This document shows positions 22,634 through 33,476 of a stretch of DNA of 64,000 nucleotides, piece after piece. The DNA comes from Capronia americana (Eukaryota > Ascomycota > Eurotiomycetes > Chaetothyriales > Herpotrichiellaceae): assembly GCA_016110215.1 (NCBI GenBank), contig JADWQD010000005.1, forward strand, positions 62,001 through 126,000, given 5' to 3'. Made by a program: the position numbers and the translations under genes. Position 1 is the stretch's first letter; the number at the start of each line of letters is the position of its first letter. A model generated the notes under the pieces. That model was not told the origin of the DNA and made no database searches. It was given only the letters and a program-made list of their open reading frames with translations.

Positions 22634-24290
22634 ATGTTTTCAATTGCCGCGGCTCCAAATGCCGTCCTCTTGGGGACATGTCTCGTGTTGTACTTCGTGG
22701 TATGGCCCGTTATCGTGTACTTCCGAGATGCCAAAGGTGCGGAAAAGGCTGTGGTCTCAAGCAGGTTACCCATGAGCTAACTTTCATATTGTAACAGGTC
22801 TTCGGAAATTCCCCAATATGACGCCTCTGTCTGGCATCTCGTCGATTCCATTTATGGTGTTGGCACATACGGGTGCACGATCTAGCCATTTGGTCGAACT
22901 TCACAAGAAGCACCCCGTTATCCGGACGGGCCCGAACATGCTGTCGTACTCTGATGTCCGAGCAATCAAGGACATCTACGGACACAACACCAAGTGTACG
23001 AAGGACGCGTCTTACGCCATCACGGCAAGCTCGCACTATCACCTGGCCGATGTGATCGACAAGCCGGACCATGCGCGGAAGCGCAAGGTCTTGTCGTCGG
23101 CCTACGCTTTAAAGAACCTTGAAGGCTGGGAGCACAAGGTTGCCGACAAGACAGCAAGATTGATTGCACATTTCGACAAATGCTGCACTGCTCCCCTAAC
23201 ATACAGTGAGAAGACGGCGGGGATCCCGATCCCGGCCAAGGAGGACTTGAACGTCGACTATCGTGCCTGGATCAACTTCTTCACTCTGGACGCCATTGCC
23301 GACATCGGCCTGTCGGAAAGACTAGGCTTCCTCGACAACGGTCACGACAGGATCGTCGCGCGAAGGACCGACGGGACGAAATACGAATGCAACCTCCGGG
23401 ATTGCTTGTATCAGAACGCGCGGAAACAGTCTCTTCTGATCTGGCCGTACCAGTGGTATCCGCTCATCAACAAGCTCTCCAACGTCATTCCTTTCTATGG
23501 CAGAATGGGGAAGTTCGCCGCAGACTGGGATGGCATCCCTCTCGAGCTCGCTCATCGGCGACTCGAGCGGTATCGGGCCGGAGAGAAGCTGGACGATTTC
23601 TTCCAGGCCTTGATGGAAGACAAGAATGGCAACCCCAATAACCTCGAATGGGGCGAAATCGTGGCCGAAGTGAGCATTATGATGAATGCAGGTAGTGCCA
23701 CCACCGCCATTGCGATGGCCAATGTCCTCTACCAGCTGCTGAAGAATCCCGAGACCATGAAGAAGCTCGTGGAAGAGCTTGATGCCGCGCTGGAGGATGA
23801 TGACAACGAGCACGGTGTCGTCTCCTACGACCGTGTGAAACACCTACCATATCTGAGGGCTTGCTTGGACGAATCGCTACGTCTATTCCCGCCGACTCCT
23901 CATGCCCTTCCACGGGAGACTCCTCCTGAAGGGCTGAGCATATTGGACGATTACATTCCCGGTGGTGTGTCGGTTGGTATGTCGGCCTTGGTCGCCCACC
24001 GGGACGAAGCCCGATTCCCTCAGGCCGACAAATTTATCCCCGAGAGATGGCTTGGGGAGGAAGGAAAGCAACTGCAGCCCTATTTTCTCGCCTTCTCGGC
24101 CGGAGCACGTGGGTGCATCGGACGGAATATATCCTACTTGGAGCAGACTGTCGTCTTGGCCTCGATGCTCCGGAGATATGAATTTGCCCTGCCTCATCCG
24201 AACTGGGAGATTGAGCGGCTGGAAACCATGAACTGGTTGATCAAAGAGATGCCCGTCAAGATTTGGAGGAGACAAATGCAGACGGCCTGA
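22634..24290 (+). CDS. Cytochrome P450 monooxygenase, 531 aa
   Basis: Two exons (22634-22736 and 22798-24290) give 532 codons in phase. Exon 1 encodes the N-terminal membrane anchor. Visible P450 signatures are the I-helix NAGSATTAIAMAN, the ExxR motif ESLR, the PERF-type FIPERW, and the heme loop FSAGARGCIGRN with the Cys thiolate ligand. The N-terminal block with RTGPNMLSYSD and IKDIYGHN resembles the group often annotated as benzoate 4-monooxygenase-like fungal P450s; this is a loose resemblance and the substrate is not proven. It is divergent from a P450 reductase and upstream of an inositol-type transporter on the same strand, so a specialised oxidation step with its own electron donor is likely. 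Confidence 0.92.
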
Positions 24291-25122
24291 GTTTTGGGTC
24301 TGTGGGCAGAGAGAGACTCTCGTAGCCGTACGCATGATATCAATGAAGAATTTTTTTCTCTCCCTGTGATTCCCCAGAAGCATTCCTCTGCTCGCTCAGA
24401 GTATTTTTTTTTCCCTCGTGCAAACCGAGACGTTGGCCATCACTGGCCCCAACTCCGCCTCGTTCCTTGACTTCCTCGCAGCAATTGTCCAACTGCAAAT
24501 CCGGACATTGGGTGACACTGGCATCCATTTCCGTCTCTGTCGGGCTTCATCCAAAGCGCGCTCAAGCGTTAAGATACCGATCCCACGTTTTCTGCATGTC
24601 CCGGGAGAAAGTAGCCACGAGACCTCCGATTGATGGCGAAGGTCCGGACCGGTTCTGGGCCTTCGACAGTTGCATCAAAACGATCGTCGAACAACAGGAA
24701 AATGAAACCCGAAATGTTGGGATTTGAGAGGCTCCAGAACGAAGCTCCTTCCCCGCGGCTGATATCCGCCCTTGCTTCCGCATTGCCGAGAGGATCGCGG
24801 AGAAAGATTGAATTATCGTTCCACAAAGAGCAATCTTTCCCCGGCTGACGCTTCGACTTGCTCCGCAACCCACAGGTGGAAGGTGTCGGCTTCAACCTTC
24901 CCCCAACCCCACGGGGAATGCGAGCGTGGCGAGCTCACCCCAATAGGGAAAGCATGATGAAGGCAGAATAAAGTATAATACAAGAAATCGAGACTCCCCA
25001 TCCACGACTCTTGTACAACAATTTCAATCTCCACCAAGAGTCCTATCCTGTCTTCCTCCAACGACGTGTCTACGCTATTCTCACTCAACCCCTTGAGTCC
25101 GGGCCAGGAACATTTGTCCAAA
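24291..25122. other. Intergenic, P450 to transporter
   Basis: 830 bp between two genes on the same strand. Open frames on both strands around 24.4-24.9 kb are short and lack motifs. An AT-rich stretch (AAAGTATAATACAAG, about 24971-24985) some 140 bp before the transporter start may be part of its promoter. Confidence 0.4.
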
Positions 25123-26852
25123 ATGGACTTTGAAAAGAACGTCATGTCCGAGTCGCAGATCTCTGACAAGGACCATGTTGAGACGATCGAACACTCCAAG
25201 ACCATTTCGGAACAGGCCACCGAACTGAGTGGGATTGAGGCGACCGCCGCATCCAAGACAGCTTGGTTGATCTCCATTACCGTGTCCATCGGTGGTTTCC
25301 TGTTTGGTATGTCACCTATCGACCAGGAGGTGTCGCGCATAGACAACAGACTGACTGACCGGCCCATACGGTAGGATATGACACCGGCTACATCTCAGCT
25401 GTGCTGGTCACGCTCGGCACTTCTCTGGGCCACGAATTGAGCTCTGGTGAAGCCGAACTGGTGACTTCCCTCACCAGCGGCGGAGCGTTGATTGGAGCCA
25501 TCGGTGCCGGTTTGACCGCCGACCGCTATGGCCGTCGCCAACCCATCTGGGGGGCTTGCGTCCTCTTCGTCCTCGGAACCGTGCTCCAAGCGGCGGCGTA
25601 CTCGGTCGCGCAGTTTGGTGTCGGTCGATTCATCGTCGGATTGGGCGTGGGCAGTGCCGCCATGATCGTGCCTCTCTACATTGGAGAATTGGCGCCCGCC
25701 AAATACCGCGGGCGCATGATCGCATTCAACAACATGAGCGTCACGTTCGGTCAATTGATTGCCAGCGCGCTCGGCGCCGCGTTCGCCCACGTGCCTGGGG
25801 AAGGCTGGCGAGCGACCGTCAGCATCGGAGCGGCGCCACCGATAGCCCTGTCCGCACTTCTGTTGCTCTGTCCAGAGTCTCCCCGTCAGTTGGTCAGTCA
25901 CGGCAGGCACTCGCAGGCGGAGGCGGTGCTGCTGCGAATCTATCCCACCTCCAGCCCGGAACAACGCCAGGCCAAGATTCAGTCCATCGAAATGTCCCTT
26001 CGGGAAGTGACCAGCACACTGATGGAGGATTCTCTTTGGGTCACGTTCAAGCGCATCTTCACCACCCCTGCCACCGGGCGCGCCGTCCTTACGGCCTGTA
26101 TCATCATGGCCATCAGTCAGCTTGGGGGCTTCAACACGCTGATGTACTATGCCGCCACGCTCTTCGACATCGTCGGCTTCAAGAACGCTACCGGCGTCGC
26201 CATCACCGTGTCTGGAACGAACTTCGTCTTCTCCATCGTCAATCTTTTCCTCGTCGACAAGTTCGGCCGAAGGATCCTCCTCACCGTAACGGTGCTCGGC
26301 ATGTCCATCTGCATGCTCATTGCGGCCGTGTCATTCCACTACATCCCCATTAGCAAGGATCTGGTTGTCCAGAGCGACCATGTGGGCTGGCCGGGCACTC
26401 TTGTGCTCGTCACCATCGTCGTTTACGTCGCTTGCTTCTCCTCGGGTGTGGCGACGATTGCTTGGATCGGCACCGAGCTAATGCCCCTTGAAGTGCGCGC
26501 TGTTGGAACCATGCTGGTGAGTGTCCTCCATCTCTCGACCTGTGAAAAATCACTAACGTGAAACTCTCTGAAGAATACGGCCGTGTGCTGGTCCACCAAC
26601 CTGATCATTGCCTCCACCTTCCTCTCCATGATGAAGGGTATGACCCCCAGCGGTGCGTTCGGTTTTTACTCTGGGATTTGCTTCTTCGGCTGGCTCTTTA
26701 TCATATTCTGCTACCCCGAGGCCAAGGGCATGCCGCTAGAAGCCATTCGCGAAGTTTTCGCCCGCGGATTCGGCGTCAAATTCTCCAAGCAGTGGCAGCG
26801 CGACAACAAACACCTTGCCAAGGTCACCACGAATCAATCGTTCGGGCATTAG
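25123..26852 (+). CDS. MFS sugar/inositol-type transporter, 534 aa
   Basis: Exons 25123-25306, 25375-26516 and 26574-26852 add to 535 codons in phase. A hydrophilic N-terminus of about 55 residues is followed by 12 predicted membrane spans. Sugar-porter signatures are present: the first span ending in FGYDTGYISAVL, the loop motif DRYGRR between TM2 and TM3, PESPRQL before the central loop, a second-half copy DKFGRR, and PEAKGMPLE after TM12. FGYDTGYIS with GELAPAKYRGRM is closer to fungal myo-inositol transporters (ITR type) than to glucose or maltose permeases. It would import a polyol or sugar with protons across the plasma membrane. It is the last gene of the repeat-bracketed left cluster. 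A Gfo/Idh dehydrogenase at the other end would fit a cyclitol-related substrate. Confidence 0.9.
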
Positions 26853-27152
26853 GCGAGGATGAGGAAGAAGAAAGCGAAGAGACCCGTTTACGAACGAATG
26901 ATGGACCATGCTGAAAATTAGAAAGCTAGTCACTTGATCTGGATATTGGTTCTTCCATGTTTGTAAGCTTTGCAAGTCAGGAAAGAGAGGATAAGAGGCA
27001 GCGCGATGTTAGAGATCAAGACTGAGACCCTGCCTGGTTGGAAAGCACTGTACAGTTTATACGGAAGGTAGGCCCGGGTCCATATAGCAGGGGGGCCCTC
27101 GTCGCCAAGGGGGGTGAGTTCACAAGAATTGACGAAGGTGGGGAACTGAGGA
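26853..27152. other. 3' flank of the transporter
   Basis: No gene is seen between the transporter and the second repeat copy. Confidence 0.4.
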
Positions 27153-27247
27153 GAACTGACTTCGAAAATGACGGCAGGCTTGTCATTTCTAAAACATCAG
27201 CCATCTCTCACCCTCATCTCAGGCTCATTTCACTGCGCTTGGCAGGT
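27153..27247 (+). repeat. Dispersed direct repeat, copy 2
   Basis: Same orientation as 6319-6403 and similar over its whole length. Relative to copy 1 it has a longer spacer before TTTCAC (GGCTCA inserted) and several G/A differences. It lies 300 bp past the transporter stop codon. Just beyond it comes a low-complexity run of AACTGATCTGAATTGAACTG type. Confidence 0.75.
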
Positions 27248-28056
27248 CAACTTCAAATTTAACTGATCTGAATTGAACTGCACTGAATTGGATTGCACCG
27301 TCAACGCCATTGTCCTCATGTTGAACAGCGGCCTCCATTTTCTGCACAGCTACCCTCCTGCTGCTGTTTCGATCCAAACCATCTCTGCTGCACTTCAGCG
27401 TTGTGCCAAGATCAATGCAATCCACTACCCCTGCTCGCCACGCTCAACATGAAACAGTCAAATCTTTCCTCGCCATCTGATGGCGCTATGATCGGTCCGC
27501 TTATCACAGATCCAACGTTTGCGATCCAGGCCCCTCGCGCTATCAAGGCAGTCTTTCCCGGCTCTTCCCTTGCCTCCCCGCATGTTATGCCTTTACCAAG
27601 ACACCATCGCGTTATCCCGTGCTTTGAGGGGCCTTCTACACCCTGCATGCCCTACAACGTGCATGGTCGTTATCTGCAGGCTCCTTCGACATGAAACCGA
27701 CCAACCTCGGGTGCCCAGTCGAGACTGAAATTATACTCCGCTCGAAGAATTGCCGCAGAAAAAGAGGCAAGACAGCTGCAGCGTATATCTAGGTCAATGT
27801 CCATCAACATGGTACGGTTTCCTTTTTCTCTTTCTCCAGAGCTTAGGTCTCCCTCAAAAGCAGCTTTTCAAAGCAGGTCTTCTTTTTTCTGGTCACTTGT
27901 GGCTATTCCGTTCTTTACCAGCCCTACATTCGTTTCTTCAGCCTTCATTGATTGAGGCCAGTCAGTCAAGCCGCTCTCTTTTCTCAACAGACCCACAACA
28001 AGCGTTCGGTATCCCTGAAGCTGAACGATCTACTTCGGATCCGCTCGTCGCCCAGC
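27248..28056. other. 5' flank of the AA9 gene
   Basis: This holds a degenerate pentanucleotide-like run (about 27258-27295, multiples of CTGAA/TTGAA) and then ordinary sequence. The frame of the AA9 gene stays open upstream of the chosen ATG back to 27952, but that part has no signal-peptide character. A CT-rich tract (27820-27900) suggests the core promoter and 5' leader of the AA9 gene. Confidence 0.4.
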
Positions 28057-29379
28057 ATGTCGTCCCTCAGGCTTACTACCACCTTTGGTGCCCTCACTCT
28101 TCTTTCCAAGGTCTCAGCCCACGGCATTGTGTCGGGTATCGTGGCCAACGGTGCCTGGCAATCGGGCTACGACCCTTCCTTCCAATACTCGAACCCTCCT
28201 CCAGTTGTGGCCGGGTGGAGCATTCCCCAAGACTCCGACCGCGGCTTCGTCAGTGACTACACTTCTCCTGATATCATCTGCCACAAGGGGGCCACTCCGG
28301 GTGGCTCGTATGTGAGCGTAGCGGCGGGAGACTCTATTGAGCTTCAATGGACAGTGTGGCCCGATTCACATCACGGACCGGTCATTGATTACCTTGCAGC
28401 CTGTGGCGACGATTGTACCACCGTCGACAAAACACAGCTGCTGTTCAATAAGATCGACGAAGCCGGCCTGAACAATGGTGATCCCGCTCCCGGAAACTGG
28501 GCTTCGGACGATCTGATCGCGAACAACAACTCCTGGACCGTGACCATCCCCTCCAGCATTGCCCCCGGGAAATACGTCCTCCGCCACGAGATCATTGCCC
28601 TGCATTCCGCATACGACGCCGGTGGTGCCCAGAACTACCCGCAGTGCATCAATCTGGAGGTGTCTGGTTCTGGTACAGACTCTTTGACCAGCGGCACCAA
28701 GGGCACTGAGCTTTACACAGCGCAAGACCCCGGTATTCTGATCAACATCTACTACCCTACCGTCACCGACTACATCATCCCCGGGCCTGCCTTGATCGAC
28801 GGATCATCCTCCCCCGGTTCTCAGTCCTCTGTCCCAGCATCTCCTAGTACCACCAGCGCCGCCAGCGCAGGAAGTGCCAGCAGCGTCAGCAGCGTCAGCA
28901 CCACTTCCTCGTCCCCCAGTGTTGAGATCACCGCTTCGCCAACCAAGCCTTCCGCAGTCATCTCCCCTACTGAGGACTTCTCACCATCATTGAGCCCGAC
29001 AACACCCGCTACTTCCGACTCTGACTCCACCACCGCCACCACCGTGGAATCAAGCTCCACAACGACCATCACCATCACCGTGACGCCCTCAGTCCCAGAA
29101 TCGACACCAGAACCAGAAGAGACTGACTGTTCGTCCGAACAGGAGTCGGCGCCAACTGACACTCCTGCCAAACCTCAACATCCCGGATTTCCCCCCCATC
29201 ACAACGAGAACGAACCAGAGAGCGGGACAGACGTGGCGCCCACACCTCCTGCCCCGACACCAGAACCGAGCACTACGCCCCCCGTATCCTTCTCCAGCAC
29301 CGTCACCGGTCGGATAGGCAAGCCGACGAGATTCGTGTGTTATATCGACGACGACGAGTTCTCGCTCAGCCCTGCTTGA
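28057..29379 (+). CDS. AA9 lytic polysaccharide monooxygenase with Ser/Thr/Pro-rich C-terminal extension, 440 aa
   Basis: The start at 28057 gives a 21-residue signal peptide ending in SKVSA, with cleavage exposing His22 as the N-terminal copper ligand (HGIVSGIV). The second copper His lies in DSHHGPVIDY. The second-sphere His in EIIALHSA and the Gln/Tyr pair in GGAQNYPQC are all present, so the active site looks intact. The catalytic domain ends near residue 245. A long Ser/Thr-rich, then Pro-rich linker (about 248-415) leads to a short terminal block (GRIGKPTRFVCYID) with no cysteine pattern of a CBM1 cellulose-binding module. The secreted enzyme would oxidatively cleave cellulose or another beta-glucan. 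It is intronless, flanked by unrelated genes, and probably not part of either cluster. Confidence 0.93.
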   Translation: MSSLRLTTTFGALTLLSKVSAHGIVSGIVANGAWQSGYDPSFQYSNPPPVVAGWSIPQDSDRGFVSDYTSPDIICHKGATPGGSYVSVAAGDSIELQWTVWPDSHHGPVIDYLAACGDDCTTVDKTQLLFNKIDEAGLNNGDPAPGNWASDDLIANNNSWTVTIPSSIAPGKYVLRHEIIALHSAYDAGGAQNYPQCINLEVSGSGTDSLTSGTKGTELYTAQDPGILINIYYPTVTDYIIPGPALIDGSSSPGSQSSVPASPSTTSAASAGSASSVSSVSTTSSSPSVEITASPTKPSAVISPTEDFSPSLSPTTPATSDSDSTTATTVESSSTTTITITVTPSVPESTPEPEETDCSSEQESAPTDTPAKPQHPGFPPHHNENEPESGTDVAPTPPAPTPEPSTTPPVSFSSTVTGRIGKPTRFVCYIDDDEFSLSPA

Positions 29380-29863
29380 GAGACTGGAGTTGGTGTGATG
29401 ATGCCGGATGGGGAAATCCTCCAGTAGCGCATCGCGCCAACGGCTTAGGGCTTCTCTGAGAAATGAGATGAGTTGAACTGAGTTGAGCTGATTTGAACTT
29501 GGATTTGAGACGGCGGTCGCGAAATGTGGCTGGCTGGCTTGAAGTGTGGCTTCACTTCTTCTGTACACAACTTTAACCTCTAAGCACGCCCTTGCTTGAT
29601 GCGGGGCGGCGGTCTTCGATTCTATGTACATACATACATATATACTATATACATATGTATAGAGCCGAGTTTTGCATACTTAGGTTATCTCTATCTCGGT
29701 ATAAACTTAGGTACTCGTGGTTGTGTGTATATCTAAGACGTATGGGTGTCCCCGTAACAAATCGTCCGTCCCCCGCTCCTGCCGTTATTTAGTTATAGTT
29801 ATGCACGCAAGTAATGAGTTTAAAAAGTGATTGACGGGACTGACAGAACTGACACGCCAAGAA
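29380..29863. other. Convergent 3' region with low-complexity repeats
   Basis: Contains a TTGAACTGAGTTGAGCTGA-type run (about 29472-29502) and a TACATA/TATA microsatellite (29624-29660). It separates the AA9 gene (+) and the decapping gene (-). No gene seen. Confidence 0.5.
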
Positions 29864-31121
29864 TCAAGCATTCCCATTCCCATTCAAATCCACCTCCTCC
29901 CCCCTTTTTAACCTCCCAAAACAGCCCCCCCACAGCTCACTCTCCTCGCCCACGAAATAATGTAGATCCACGTCGTGCATGCCTGCGTCGTCCCCGCCCT
30001 CCATGCGCTCCAACTGCGCAATCACATTGCCCAGCCCGAAGGCCTTGCCCACGCTCTGTGTCGTCCCGGCCTCCAGCATGACGTGCACGACGTGCACGTG
30101 GAAATGGTAGTACGTGGGCTGGTAGTGGATGTAGCATTTGAGCTGGTCCTCGTCAAGCGGGGCGAGGCTGCCTGTCATGGTCGTGGTCGCGTGTGCTGCC
30201 ACCGCTTTGATAATCTGGCGCCTCATCGCCTTCAGCCAGGGGACGTGCTTCTTCCTCAGATCCCGAAGGGACCAGATATCGCGCCGTTGGACGAGAGCCA
30301 GGAGATGCATGCCCTCGACGGTCTTGCGGTCCCAGTTCAGGTCCGGGAGGAGGAGGAAGCCCGTATTGGAAGGGGCGTCCCAGTCCACGCGGGCGATAAC
30401 GTCGTCCTGCTCCGTGCGGCCGTCGAGGATGTTGAAGATCCAGTCCAGGCGCCCGGCGGCGCGCTGGCGCGCCATGTACGGTCGGATGTGGCGGGCGTAG
30501 ATGTCGGGTGTTTCGGTCACCATCCGGATGCGTTGGGCTGAGTATTTCTTGATGTGTTGTTGGGTGCACGGATAGATGAGGTTGAGTTTCAGGTCGGCGA
30601 GATCGGTACCTACGAGGGATGCTGCGTTTGTGTCTGTGTCTGCGTTTGTACTGCTACTCGCGGTCTCTGTACCAGTGCCGATACTTGGGTTCGCGGCCGG
30701 ACCTGTCCCCGGCGCGGACGATCTGACTCCCCGACTGGCCATATACCATCTATAGATGTCATTGGCGCCGAGATTGGTCACGTTGGCCAGAGAACTCAAC
30801 AGCACAGTGACGAGGTGCGGGTCAGTAGGGAGGGCGGCTCGCTCGAGCGTGATGAGCGCCGGGTTATTGGCAATGCTGCCCAGGAGGGAGATTCGCCTGC
30901 CATTCTGATCTGGTGCGCGGAGGTCAGAAACGAGAACTAAGCTACTTCCTCACCAAAGAGAAACAGATAAAAAAGGCCCTTTGACTGGACTCGGCGAGGG
31001 TGAAACCACGGTATCTGCACGCTTCGTCAGGGTTGATCTCACCTTGATTGAGCACTCTCTCCAGCTTGAATTGGGGTATGAGCGCTTCGGCTTGAGGTTT
31101 CGTTTCCGGTTGCGTGGACAT
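29864..31121 (-). CDS. Scavenger mRNA-decapping enzyme, DcpS type, 374 aa
   Basis: Exon 1 (31043-31121) and exon 2 (29864-30909) around a 133-bp intron give 375 codons. The C-terminal HIT domain carries the histidine triad in HYQPTYYHFHVHVV, with the DcpS-specific HYQPxYYH lead-in, and LDWIFNILDGRTEQDDVI earlier fits the family. DcpS hydrolyses the m7GpppN cap left after 3'-to-5' mRNA decay, releasing m7GMP. A Ser/Thr/Asn-rich insertion (about residues 110-150) interrupts the N-terminal domain, probably a lineage-specific loop. It is a housekeeping gene and marks the gap between accessory regions. Confidence 0.93.
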
Positions 31122-31589
31122 TTTGTAGGGAATCTCTCGACTTCGCCGAGTAGAGTCAGTTCGGTGTGCCGGCTATGCTCGCGATGTGTTGGTTGTCTGA
31201 TGTGAGAGAATGCAAACTGGGACAGAGTAACGAATTTGGCAATGCTGGCAGGTGTGGGTATGCCAAGAACGCACCGAAATCTAACTGGTGCAGCCGGAGC
31301 AGTCGATGACTAAGTAATCCTTCGTGAACTTCAAGTGAGACTGAACTCACCGACGGTTGACAACTTTCGGTCCGCGTCAGTGGCGGCTAGTCCATCAAGG
31401 CTTCTAGCACTATGGCACACTTGATCGGGGTGCCGAGCCTGTTCGAATCAACTCTTCTATCGTATCACGGATTCGAACATTATACACATTTGTTAGATTG
31501 GTATGTTCTCTACCTTTCCTTTGCTTTTCTTCAACCGACAAGACCGCCCGCCCGAATAGCCAACCTCTGTTTCTTTGATCGTTGAGATA
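31122..31589. other. Spacer upstream of the decapping gene and downstream of the MFS gene
   Basis: Apart from the hairpin at 31440-31479, no feature is recognised. It contains the promoter of the decapping gene. Confidence 0.4.
31440..31479. terminator. Perfect inverted repeat, possible 3'-end hairpin
   Basis: Two 10-bp arms, TGTTCGAATC (31440-31449) and GATTCGAACA (31470-31479), are perfect reverse complements around a 20-nt loop. It sits about 110 bp past the stop codon of the MFS gene transcribed leftward. It may be a 3'-UTR structure or a palindromic protein site; the terminator label is a guess. Confidence 0.35.
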
Positions 31590-33476
31590 TCAGTAAGTGT
31601 AATACCAGTCGTCCATATCTTCAAGGCGACGCTTTCCTTCGCGGGCCTCTTTGTTGACTCGCTTGAAGTACACCTCCATGGCGCAGATAACCACAAGGCT
31701 GACGAAATAGAGACCCAGAGAGAGATAAATGCCAGTCTGGAGCAGAACGAACCATGAGCACGGTCCTAGATCTTTGCGATTTGCCTTTTCGCGGGCGACT
31801 TACCTGGTAGAGGGGGCTCTCGGAGGTCTTGAAAGCAGCACCAGACACCATACCGCCTATGCCAGACCCGATGAGGGCGGTCGCCGATGCAACCGCTCGC
31901 TTCGAGGTTGACTTGATGTTATTGGCCTGCCACGCCAGAATGACCATGGGACAGTACTGGACCATGCCGAGACCTAGAGATGGTGTCAGTTTCTGACCCC
32001 AAGTCGACGTCGAACACAACTTACCAAGGAAGACGCCAAAAAATCTGGCTGCAGGGGTTTTAACATATGCAGTGATAAACATCCCGGCGATGGTCAGAGT
32101 GTGATGAACTAGCAGAACTGGTCCTCGGAGGCGGAATCTGTCAGAGATCAAGCTGGACAAAAACGTGACAATGGCCGCAAACACAAATGGCGGCGCAGTG
32201 AGTATCAGGCTATCCGACGAGGAGAAACCCATCCCTTCTCTCAAGATCAAGGGCGTGTAGAAGTTGTAGGAGAAGCCTGGAACCACGGAAGAGAAGATAA
32301 GAAAGGCCCAGCAATAGAGCTTCCAGTCTTTCAGATGTTGCAGGACCTTGCGGACGGTAATTGGGTCTTGCTCTGCATCACCCCTGTCGACATTGATGCG
32401 CTCCATGACGAAAGCCTTCTCGTCCGGCTTCAGGAATCCATCGGCCTTGTCAGGGAAGTCGATGAGGAGGAGGAACCCTGCGACGCAGATTCCACAGGTG
32501 ATGCAGCCTTCAATGATCATGATCCCTTTACGCCCCATCGTCAGTATATACCCACCAATGTTGTATCTGGCTGATTTTGGCACTTACATCTCCAACCGGC
32601 ATATCCATGGATCCCATCCATCTGGGTGAATCCGTAGGCCAGAATCCCCGCAAAGCCATTGGCAAGGACCGACAGCATCCAGAAGCCGGCGAGACGCTTT
32701 CCGAGTTCGTAGCGGGTGTACCACACAGAGATCAGGAATGTGCAGCCTAGTCACGTCAGGGCCTGCCTGGGCCATGAATATCCTGGAATGAAAGGGCCAT
32801 ACCTGGTAGAAAACCAGCTTCAGTGATACCAAGGAGGATTCTACAGACCAGAAAGTCGGTCCACGTCTTGGTGAAGCCCATTCCAATTGTAACCACTCCG
32901 AAACACAGGCACAGGACAGTCAACCAAATCCGGGGACCAATCTTTGGCAGCAGAAGATTCTGGAAATACCAACAATCTTTAGTTCTCTGGCGCAAACCTA
33001 TATCGGGGTGCCGACAAGAAAATACTTACGCTGGGAAGATTAAACGCTCTGCGGAACTGGTCAGCCTTGCTCCACACGCCCCTTGAATCAACATAGAAGT
33101 ATCATCCTTACATGTAGAACGCAAAGAACACCATGACAAGGACGCTGTAGCGATTTCCAACGTTGAGCTTCAAATCTTCCAGCATTCCCGCAACCAGGGC
33201 GAAGGACATGTTGCCCCGATCGACCAAGGAGACGGAGTACATGCAGCCGAGAATGGGGAGGAGCCTCAAATCGATTTTGCGGCTAGAGAAAAAAAGTCAG
33301 CGTCTTTCATACCGCGGCATACGTTGAACGTAACGGGGGGGCCCTGCTGACATGAGCTTTTTCTGCTCCTTTGGGGTGAAAGTGGTCAGCATATCATGAT
33401 GCGTGACTTCGATGCTTTGCTTCTCAAGCCCAATGTCCTCGAGCGGTTCGAGCGGTAGAATTGCCTTTGCTGTCAT
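31590..33476 (-). CDS. MFS transporter, Dal5/TNA1-type anion:cation symporter
   Basis: Starts at the ATG at 33476 and ends at 31590. The first exons (33352-33476, 33112-33282, a 19-nt exon 33030-33048, 32803-32959) join in phase to give YIAFNLPSNLLLPKIGPRIW. Family marks are the first span with LVDRGNMSFALVAG, IEGCITCGICVAGFLLLIDFPD after TM6, and a second half with FYTPLILREGMGFSSSD. The group carries organic anions such as allantoate, nicotinate or pantothenate across the plasma membrane. Later exons (around 32.75, 32.5, 32.0 and 31.8 kb) were followed but their borders not all fixed. A copia retrotransposon sits 341 bp upstream of the start codon and may affect its promoter. Its link to either cluster is unproven. 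Confidence 0.85.

Noticed and set aside
22634..24290. Naming the P450 as a benzoate 4-hydroxylase
   Set aside because: Only a loose resemblance; substrate-defining regions cannot be judged by eye.
29975..30541. 188-codon + frame
   Set aside because: Antisense to the HIT-domain exon of the decapping enzyme.
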